This document shows, piece after piece, positions 59,387-64,000 of a DNA stretch of 64,000 nt. The notes beneath the pieces are model-generated. The model made no database searches. It worked only from the letters and a program-made list of their open reading frames with translations, and was not told the DNA's origin. Source of the stretch: Muricauda sp. SCSIO 65647 (lineage in GTDB: Bacteria; Bacteroidota; Bacteroidia; Flavobacteriales; Flavobacteriaceae); assembly GCF_021534965.1 (NCBI RefSeq), contig NZ_CP091037.1, positions 474,501 through 538,500 of the forward strand, given 5' to 3'. Made by a program: the position numbers and the translations under genes. Within the stretch, counting starts at the first letter, position 1. Every line of letters starts with the position of its first letter.

Positions 59387-59532
59387 CACGGGAGGAGAGA
59401 CTTCCCTCGACTACGCTCGGGATAAACTTCTCGTCTCACAGGCTCTTTCCTTTATTCAGCACGGGAGGAGAGACTTCCCTCGACTGCGCTCGGGATAAAC
59501 TTCTCGTCTCACAGGCTCTTTCCTTTATTCAG
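59387..59532 (-). repeat. Two 73-bp repeats, each with the 3' end of tRNA-Trp and a palindrome
   Basis: Copies begin at 59387 and 59460, and the intact tRNA starts one period later at 59533. On the minus strand each copy holds the tRNA-Trp 3' part from position A58 through the acceptor end. Just before it, in place of the rest of the tRNA, is the palindrome TCCCGAGCGnAGTCGAGGGA preceded by GAGAAGTTTA. The copies also repeat about 37 bases of flanking sequence downstream of the tRNA. They cannot fold as tRNAs. The palindrome and its flank are shared with the repeats beside tRNA-Gly. Confidence 0.92.
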
Positions 59533-59605
59533 CACGGGAGGAGAGACTCGAACTCCCGACACCTGGTTTTGGAGACCAGTGCTCTACCAACTGAGCTACA
59601 CCCGT
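59533..59605 (-). tRNA. tRNA-Trp (CCA)
   Basis: A 73-base cloverleaf with D-arm GCTCAGTTGGTAGAGC, anticodon loop CT-CCA-AA closed by a TGGT/ACCA-type stem, and T-arm GGGAG-TTCGAGT-CTCTC. The acceptor stem is ACGGGTG / CTCCCGT, which leaves one T-T mismatch at pair 6-67. CCA is not encoded. It lies between tuf and secE, as in many bacteria. Repeated partial copies lie on both sides. Confidence 0.93.
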
Positions 59606-59710
59606 TTTTGTGGTGCTCTACCTCCCGATAACTATCGGGAGAGCTACACCCGTTTTTGTGGTGCTCTACCTCCCGATAACTATCGGGAGAGCTACACCCG
59701 TTTATAATTA
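59606..59710 (-). repeat. Two 48-bp repeats, each with the 5' part of tRNA-Trp and a D-loop palindrome
   Basis: Upstream of the intact tRNA, two copies (59613-59653 and 59661-59701) carry the tRNA from its 5' base through the D-arm to about position 27. In each copy the four D-loop bases AGTT (positions 14-17) are replaced by the 18-base palindrome TCCCGATAGTTATCGGGA. The intervening CACAAAA also repeats and matches the bases just before the intact tRNA. The D-stem halves (GCTC / GAGC) and the rest of the 5' arm are unchanged. Confidence 0.92.
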
Positions 59711-59722
59711 CACCGAAAGGTA

Positions 59723-59738
59723 TCCCGAGGTTTCGGGA
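59723..59738. repeat. Isolated palindrome of the same family
   Basis: TCCCGA-GGTT-TCGGGA shares its arms with the palindromes in the tRNA copies. It lies between the end of tuf and the tRNA-Trp fragments, in the same transcript. Confidence 0.6.
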
Positions 59739-59770
59739 CACCCTTACGTGCAATTGTATTTACAATATGG

Positions 59771-60958
59771 TTAATCTAAAATTTCAGTTACCTGACCCGC
59801 ACCTACGGTTCTACCTCCTTCACGGATAGCGAAACGTAGCCCTACATTCAATGCGATTGGCTGAATCAAGTCAACAGTAATGGTCAAGTTGTCACCAGGC
59901 ATTACCATCTCGACTCCGTCAGGCAATACAATATTACCGGTTACGTCAGTCGTACGAACGTAGAACTGGGGACGGTAGTTGTTGTGGAACGGAGTGTGAC
60001 GACCACCTTCTTCTTTCTTGAGGATATACACCTCAGCTTTGAACTTGGCGTGAGGAGTTACAGAACCTGGCTTGCAGATTACCATACCCCTTTTGATATC
60101 GGTCTTTTCGATACCTCTCAACAAGATACCTACGTTATCACCAGCCTCGCCCCTATCCAAAATCTTACGGAACATCTCAACACCTGTAATGGTCGAAGTT
60201 AATTTCTCAGCACCCATACCGATGATGTCAACAGGGTCACCGGTCTTGGCCACACCGGTCTCTATACGACCTGTTGCAACCGTACCACGACCCGTAATGG
60301 TGAAAACATCTTCGATGGGCATCAAGAAGTCTTTATCAACATCCCTTTTAGGAAGCTCGATCCAAGTATCTACGGCATCCATCAATTCTTTTACAGTGCT
60401 CACCCATTTTTCTTCACCGTTCAAGGCACCCAATGCAGAGCCAGCGATAACGGGTCCGTTGTCACCATCGTACTCATAGAAAGAAAGCAATTCCCTTACT
60501 TCCATTTCTACAAGTTCTAAAAGCTCGTCGTCGTCGACCATATCGACCTTGTTCAAGAACACAACGATTCTCGGAATACCTACCTGACGGCCCAAAAGAA
60601 TGTGCTCACGCGTTTGTGGCATAGGCCCATCGGTAGCGGCAACAACCAAAATGGCGCCATCCATCTGGGCAGCACCCGTTACCATGTTCTTCACGTAATC
60701 GGCGTGACCAGGACAGTCAACGTGTGCATAGTGTCTGCTTGCCGTTTGGTACTCAACGTGTGATGTGTTGATGGTAATACCCCTTTCTTTTTCTTCAGGG
60801 GCATTGTCAATAGAATCAAAGCTTCTAGTTTCAGAAAGACCTTCATTGGCCAAAACTGTTGTGATAGCAGCAGTCAATGTGGTCTTACCGTGATCTACGT
60901 GTCCAATGGTACCAATATTTAAGTGTGGTTTGGAACGATCGAAAGTTTCCTTTGCCAT
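59771..60958 (-). CDS. tuf: Elongation factor Tu
   Basis: The 395-residue GTPase delivers aminoacyl-tRNA to the ribosome. The GTPase motifs are [12 protein letters not shown] (residues 17-28), DCPGHADY, and NKVDMVD. Domains II and III follow ([33 protein letters not shown]) up to [15 protein letters not shown]. It lies downstream of four tRNA genes in the order seen in the E. coli tufB operon and upstream of tRNA-Trp and secE. A single gene is seen in this window. Confidence 0.98.
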   Translation of the reverse strand: MAKETFDRSKPHLNIGTIGHVDHGKTTLTAAITTVLANEGLSETRSFDSIDNAPEEKERGITINTSHVEYQTASRHYAHVDCPGHADYVKNMVTGAAQMDGAILVVAATDGPMPQTREHILLGRQVGIPRIVVFLNKVDMVDDDELLELVEMEVRELLSFYEYDGDNGPVIAGSALGALNGEEKWVSTVKELMDAVDTWIELPKRDVDKDFLMPIEDVFTITGRGTVATGRIETGVAKTGDPVDIIGMGAEKLTSTITGVEMFRKILDRGEAGDNVGILLRGIEKTDIKRGMVICKPGSVTPHAKFKAEVYILKKEEGGRHTPFHNNYRPQFYVRTTDVTGNIVLPDGVEMVMPGDNLTITVDLIQPIALNVGLRFAIREGGRTVGAGQVTEILD

Positions 60959-61009
60959 TTTTAAAAATTTTAATCTTAGTTTATATTAGTGTACAAATCG
61001 TTTTCTTTG

Positions 61010-61050
61010 AGCCAACGACGGGCCCCGATAGCTATCCGGGGAACCCGTGA
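61010..61050 (-). repeat. Partial tRNA-Thr(GGT) copy with a T-loop palindrome
   Basis: The segment repeats the T-arm and 3' acceptor strand of the tRNA-Thr located about 101 bases away, including the flank TTTGAGCC. On the minus strand ACGGG-TTC is followed by CCCGGATAGCTATCGGGG and then CCCGTCGTTGGC. The four T-loop bases AATT (57-60) are therefore replaced by a near-perfect palindrome (one extra base in one arm). Sequence on the other side of the T-arm diverges after a few bases. Confidence 0.88.
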
Positions 61051-61110
61051 ACCGAAAATCGTTCGGCTTATCACGGAATTTAACCCATCAGTAATTTCAA
61101 ATATCTTTTG

Positions 61111-61182
61111 AGCCAACGACGGGAATTGAACCCGTGACCTCTTCCTTACCAAGGAAACGCTCTACCCCTGAGCTACGTCGGC
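61111..61182 (-). tRNA. tRNA-Thr (GGT)
   Basis: A 72-base cloverleaf: acceptor GCCGACG / CGTTGGC, D-arm GCTCAGGGGTAGAGC, anticodon loop TT-GGT-AA on stem TTTCC/GGAAG, T-arm ACGGG-TTCAATT-CCCGT. It is the last tRNA before tuf, equivalent to thrT of E. coli. A broken copy of its 3' half lies between it and tuf. Confidence 0.95.
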
Positions 61183-61284
61183 GTAAAGTGTTTGATCTAC
61201 ATCCTTTAAAAAAGGAAGAGATTTCTGCCTACACTTCATCTGCGCTCGGTGCAGGCGCAGGAATGACATTTCTGTCACGCTCAG

Positions 61285-61515
61285 AGCGGGAGACCAGGTT
61301 TCCCTCGACTCCGCTCAGGATAAACTTCTCACCCTGAACTCTAGATTCGATGTTCATCTTGAGCGGGAGACCGGGTTTCCCTCGACTCCGCTCGGGATAA
61401 ACTTCTCACCCTGAACTCTAGATTCGATGTTCATCTTGAGCGGGAGACCAGGTTTCCCTCGACTCCGCTCGGGATAAACTTCTCACCCTGAACTCTAGAT
61501 TCGATGTTCATCTTG
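61285..61515 (-). repeat. Three 77-bp repeats, each with the 3' end of tRNA-Gly and a palindrome
   Basis: Copies begin at 61285, 61362 and 61439, and the intact tRNA starts one period later at 61516. On the minus strand each has the tRNA-Gly 3' part from A58 to the discriminator base, preceded by TCCCGAGCGGAGTCGAGGGA (CCTGAGC in the first copy) and GAGAAGTTTA. A 40-base downstream flank is also repeated. Two copies carry CCTGG instead of CCCGG in the T-stem strand. The upstream edge of the array (61205-61284) also looks like interspersed repeat sequence. Confidence 0.92.
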
Positions 61516-61588
61516 AGCGGGAGACCGGGTTCGAACCGGCGACATTCAGCTTGGAAGGCTGACGCTCTACCAACTGAGCTACTCCCGC
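61516..61588 (-). tRNA. tRNA-Gly (TCC)
   Basis: A 73-base cloverleaf: acceptor GCGGGAG / CTCCCGC, D-arm GCTCAGTTGGTAGAGC, anticodon loop CT-TCC-AA, T-arm GCCGG-TTCGAAC-CCGGT. It corresponds to glyT in the E. coli tufB operon. Three tandem partial copies of its 3' end follow it in the transcript. Confidence 0.95.
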
Positions 61589-61680
61589 AAAAATTTTCAA
61601 AATTTCAACCTTAAAATTCCAATAGAAACTTTGTCCTTTCTAGAATTTGAACTTTTTAACGCCAATGCAAAAAAAATTTG

Positions 61681-61763
61681 TGGGGAGAGCAGGATTCGAA
61701 CCTGCGAAGGTGAAAACCAACAGATTTACAGTCTGTCCTCGTTGGCCGCTTGAGTATCTCCCC
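61681..61763 (-). tRNA. tRNA-Tyr (GTA)
   Basis: An 83-base class II tRNA with a long variable arm: acceptor GGGGAGA / TCTCCCC, anticodon loop CT-GTA-AA on the ACAGA/TCTGT stem, and T-arm GCAGG-TTCGAAT-CCTGC. The large variable arm fits tyrosine. It is equivalent to tyrU of E. coli. No repeat copies adjoin it. Confidence 0.95.
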
Positions 61764-61785
61764 TCCTTATTTTCAGTGCTTTACG

Positions 61786-61859
61786 AGCCGATGGAGGGAC
61801 TCGAACCCACGACCTGCTGATTACAAATCAGCTGCTCTAGCCAGCTGAGCTACATCGGC
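61786..61859 (-). tRNA. tRNA-Thr (TGT)
   Basis: A 74-base cloverleaf: acceptor GCCGATG / CATCGGC, D-arm GCTCAGCTGGCTAGAGC, anticodon loop TT-TGT-AA on stem CTGAT/ATCAG, T-arm TCGTGGG-TTCGAGT-CCCTC region. It is the first tRNA of the tuf transcription unit, equivalent to thrU of E. coli. No repeat copies adjoin it. Confidence 0.93.
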
Positions 61860-61881
61860 GATTTAGCCCCTTTTTTTACAC

Positions 61882-61908
61882 AAAAAAAGCCCGTTATTTC
61901 TAACGGAC
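61882..61908 (-). terminator. Rho-independent terminator after hpf
   Basis: CCGTTA and TAACGG pair around a GAAA loop on the minus strand, and a run of seven T follows. It separates the hpf gene from the tRNA-tuf operon, so the latter must start between here and tRNA-Thr(TGT), or through partial read-through. Confidence 0.8.
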
Positions 61909-61961
61909 TGCAAATGTATATATTTATTTTAGGAATCAAAACAAATTTTCAAAAATTTTGG

Positions 61962-62264
61962 CTAGGCCTTAGCCCTCATTTTTTCCTTTCTTTTTACGAG
62001 TTTACGCTCTAAAGAACTGCAAGCCGAATCGACCGCTTCTTCAAACGACTTACACTGTTTTTTGACAATAAAACGATCTCGGGGCACATGCACTTTAATC
62101 TCTACAATTTTGTTTTCCTTGGCACTGGTATTCTCGACCTTGAGGTATACATCTGAGCTTATGACCTTGTCATAAAATAAATCCAATTTGTCCATTCTTT
62201 CTTGAACAAATCCCAATAACTTTTGGTCGGCTACAAAATTCACAGATTGTGCATTTACCTTCAT
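61962..62264 (-). CDS. Ribosome hibernation promoting factor (HPF/RaiA family)
   Basis: The 100-residue protein is a short-form HPF/YfiA-type factor that binds the 30S subunit and inactivates ribosomes in slow growth. It shows the fold pattern MKVNAQSVNFVADQKLLGFV, then VYLKVENTSAKENKIVEIKV and FIVKKQCKSFEEAVDSACSS, ending in a basic tail (KRKEKMRAKA). It lies 58 bases after the xerC-like gene, in the order common in Bacteroidota (xerC-hpf-tRNAs-tuf). Confidence 0.92.
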   Translation of the reverse strand: MKVNAQSVNFVADQKLLGFVQERMDKLDLFYDKVISSDVYLKVENTSAKENKIVEIKVHVPRDRFIVKKQCKSFEEAVDSACSSLERKLVKRKEKMRAKA

Positions 62265-62322
62265 ATGATTTCTTTTTTATCCGCCCTTGAAGATTGACGG
62301 AGGTTAAACAATCACAAGAACC

Positions 62323-63216
62323 CTACTGTTTCTTGTTTCTAGGATGTGCAGAGAGGTGCACTTTCTTTAGCTCGGTTATGCTATTATGTGTATAAACCTG
62401 TGTCGAGGCCAAACTCGAATGGCCCAACAGTTCTTTTACCGAGTTCAAATCTGCCCCATTGTTCAAAAGATGTGTCGCAAAGGTGTGCCGCAGCACATGA
62501 GGACTCTTTTTGAGCTTTGGAGACACTAAACTAAGATACTTATTTATAATCCTATATACAAGATTTTCATATATTTTGTGACCCGCTTTTGTCAGAAACA
62601 ATGCGTTGGAATCGTGTATGACTTCGAGGGCATTTCGCCGTGCGAGATATTCGTTTAAAAAGATAACCGTACTCTTGAGCAAGGGTATGATGCGTTCTTT
62701 GCTTCTTTTGCCAAAGACCTTTATTATCTGTTGTTCGGTATCAATATCGGTAAGCTGCAGATTGACCAACTCTGCCCTTCTGATCCCTGTGGTGTAGAGC
62801 AATTCGATCATCAATCTGTCTCGGGTACCTTCGAGATCATTTTCAAATGGGATCTGCGAGAACATGTTCTGCATTTCACCTTCTGAAAACGGAATCTCAA
62901 TCTTTTTATTTGTTTTCAGCGCCTTGTGCTTGGCCAATGGTGAAGCGACCAGAATACCCGTTTTCTGCAAAAACCTGTAGTAGGCCTTAAGGGAGGCTAT
63001 CTTTCGGTTGACACTTCTGTTGGTCAGCCCTTCATCGACCAATTTGACGATCCAATTTCTTATAATAGGGTATTGTACCTGCTCGAGACCATCAATCCCA
63101 AATTCATGTTTGCAGAAATCGGCAAAAGAACCAATATCTTTTTGATAGGCATTGACGGTGTGTGCCGAATAGTTTTTCTCTTTTGAGAGATGCTGTACGA
63201 ATGAAGTTATCGACAT
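62323..63216 (-). CDS. xerC: Tyrosine recombinase XerC/XerD
   Basis: The 297-residue protein has a SAM-like core-binding N-terminus (SFVQHLSKEKNYSAHTVNAY) and the catalytic domain with the active-site set: Arg in TTGIRRAELVNL, His-x-x-Arg in HVLRHTFATHLL, His in LLGHSSLAS, and Tyr in TQVYTH. Such recombinases resolve chromosome dimers at dif with FtsK. Its position next to hpf and rpsU is a conserved chromosomal one, so it is a housekeeping Xer and not a mobile-element integrase. XerC versus XerD cannot be told here. Confidence 0.92.
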   Translation of the reverse strand: MSITSFVQHLSKEKNYSAHTVNAYQKDIGSFADFCKHEFGIDGLEQVQYPIIRNWIVKLVDEGLTNRSVNRKIASLKAYYRFLQKTGILVASPLAKHKALKTNKKIEIPFSEGEMQNMFSQIPFENDLEGTRDRLMIELLYTTGIRRAELVNLQLTDIDTEQQIIKVFGKRSKERIIPLLKSTVIFLNEYLARRNALEVIHDSNALFLTKAGHKIYENLVYRIINKYLSLVSPKLKKSPHVLRHTFATHLLNNGADLNSVKELLGHSSLASTQVYTHNSITELKKVHLSAHPRNKKQ

Positions 63217-63252
63217 GCCCCCAAAGTTACTAAATGAAACCTGTCAATATTG

Positions 63253-63289
63253 GATAAAAAAAATCCGCCGTGGATTTTCATGGCGGATT
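63253..63289 (-). terminator. Rho-independent terminator after rpsU
   Basis: AATCCGCC and GGCGGATT pair around a 12-base loop and on the minus strand run into a stretch of T. It ends rpsU before the xerC gene on the same strand. Confidence 0.8.
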
Positions 63290-63315
63290 GTATTTTTATC
63301 ATCTATGGATTGTTG

Positions 63316-63510
63316 CTACAGTTCTTCTTTCTCTTTCAAGTGCTGAATATACTGGGCCTTTTGTACTTCGGCCCTGCGCTTTACAGATGGTTTTGTAAAC
63401 TGCTGTCTCCGACGAAGCTGTCGCATGACCCCAGTTTTATCAAACTTTCGCTTGAATCTCTTCAAGGCCCTATCGATGTTTTCTCCTTCTTTTACCGGTA
63501 TTATTAACAT
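63316..63510 (-). CDS. rpsU: 30S ribosomal protein S21
   Basis: The 64-residue basic protein has the S21 pattern: MLIIPVKEGENIDRALKRFK, RKFDKTGVMRQLRRRQQFTK, and PSVKRRAEVQKAQYIQHLKE. It joins the 30S subunit near the anti-Shine-Dalgarno region. In Bacteroidota S21 helps shield that region, which fits their weak use of Shine-Dalgarno sites. It is monocistronic with a terminator. Confidence 0.95.
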   Translation of the reverse strand: MLIIPVKEGENIDRALKRFKRKFDKTGVMRQLRRRQQFTKPSVKRRAEVQKAQYIQHLKEKEEL

Positions 63511-63578
63511 AGGCTACAACCTCCTTTCTTTAGAATTTCGGAGCGCAAATATACAAATGAAATATTTGATTAAAAGGC

Positions 63579-64000
63579 TTACTTCAAAATATTTTTTGAT
63601 ATGACCACTTTCTGTATCTCAGATGTACCCTCGCCAATGGTGCAAAGTTTGGCATCCCTATAGAATTTTTCAACGGGAAAATCTTTCGTATAGCCGTATC
63701 CACCATGAATCTGAACAGCTTCGTTCGCCACCTTGACACACAACTCTGAAGCGTACATTTTGGCCATGGCACTCAACTTAGTGACCGGCCTTCCCTGATT
63801 CTTGACAAAGGCGGCTTTGTGCAATAAAAGTTCAGCTGCCTCTATTTCGGTGGCCATATCAGCAAGTTTAAAGGAAATACCTTGAAATTCACTGATGGGT
63901 TTGCCGAACTGCACCCTTTCTTTTGAATACTTTAGTGCTGCTTCATAAGCTCCTTTAGCAATGCCTAGTGACAAGGCTCCGATAGAGATACGCCCACCAT
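63579..64000 (-). CDS. Acyl-CoA dehydrogenase, C-terminal part
   Basis: The frame is open to the right edge, so only about 140 C-terminal residues are present of a protein usually about 380-390 long. The sequence [20 protein letters not shown], then [16 protein letters not shown], is the start of the C-terminal helical domain. [20 protein letters not shown] and GEGTSEIQ near the end are family signatures that help bind FAD and substrate. It catalyses alpha,beta-dehydrogenation of acyl-CoA. A TTG near base 63974 is not the start. Confidence 0.93.
   Translation of the reverse strand, partial: GGRISIGALSLGIAKGAYEAALKYSKERVQFGKPISEFQGISFKLADMATEIEAAELLLHKAAFVKNQGRPVTKLSAMAKMYASELCVKVANEAVQIHGGYGYTKDFPVEKFYRDAKLCTIGEGTSEIQKVVISKNILK

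Noticed and set aside
59387-61515. Extra functional tRNA genes among the partial copies
   Set aside because: The copies lack the anticodon arm and one half of the cloverleaf, so they cannot fold as tRNAs.
62323-63216. Integrase of a mobile element next to the tRNA genes
   Set aside because: The Xer-type recombinase lies between hpf and rpsU, a conserved housekeeping position, and no element boundaries are seen. A role in the tRNA repeats cannot be excluded but has no support.

Overview
This window is a stretch of chromosome from a marine-type member of the Flavobacteriaceae (Bacteroidota), most like Muricauda/Maribacter-group genomes. The signs are PorP/SprF proteins, 'gliding motility-associated' C-terminal sorting domains of the type IX secretion system (T9SS), Bacteroidota -7 promoter boxes (TAnnTTTG), DUF4369 and DUF5916 proteins, and ordinary genes of moderate to low G+C. 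No prophage, insertion sequence, CRISPR array or rRNA operon was seen.

Region 1 (1-19.8 kb) is ordinary chromosome. It holds the end of htpG, small membrane proteins, an ECF sigma factor with a probable anti-sigma partner, a MOSC protein, an AraC regulator overlapping an AlkB-like dioxygenase, an S1/P1 nuclease and a bifunctional penicillin-binding protein. It also has a tightly overlapping five-gene operon (SPFH protein, PH-like protein, DUF4177 microprotein, alpha/beta hydrolase, ribbon-helix-helix protein), followed by a DUF5916 outer-membrane protein, a DUF819 transporter-like protein, a DUF4369 lipoprotein and the idi-queD-manA group.

Region 2 (19.8-45.2 kb) is a block of surface-protein genes, all on the minus strand. 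Two units each pair a thrombospondin-type-3 / gliding-motility C-terminal-domain adhesin with a PorP/SprF protein; one unit also carries an OmpA/PD40/TPR protein. Between them lie a 1244-residue secreted beta-helix protein and a 3135-residue protein made of 32 copies of an 83-residue module whose core resembles phage tail-fibre repeats. Both giant repeat arrays are far richer in G+C than the rest of their own genes. A decayed remnant of the 1244-residue protein's C-terminus lies between the two large genes.

Region 3 (45.6-64 kb) is housekeeping: prfC, a DUF3467 gene, rpoC, rpoB, rplL, rplJ, rplA, rplK, nusG, secE, tRNA-Trp, tuf, tRNA-Thr(GGT), tRNA-Gly(TCC), tRNA-Tyr(GTA), tRNA-Thr(TGT), hpf, xerC-like, rpsU and the end of an acyl-CoA dehydrogenase gene. 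The four upstream tRNAs plus tuf have the same order as thrU-tyrU-glyT-thrT-tufB of Escherichia coli.

The most unusual signal is in this tRNA/tuf transcription unit. Next to three of the five intact tRNA genes are partial tRNA copies. In each copy the tRNA sequence is broken inside the D-loop or T-loop by a short palindrome, and the copies are tandemly repeated (73 bp x2, 48 bp x2, 77 bp x3, and one approximately 101-bp copy). In the tRNA-Trp and tRNA-Gly copies the break falls at the same tRNA position (57/58), and the same palindrome plus flank is present.
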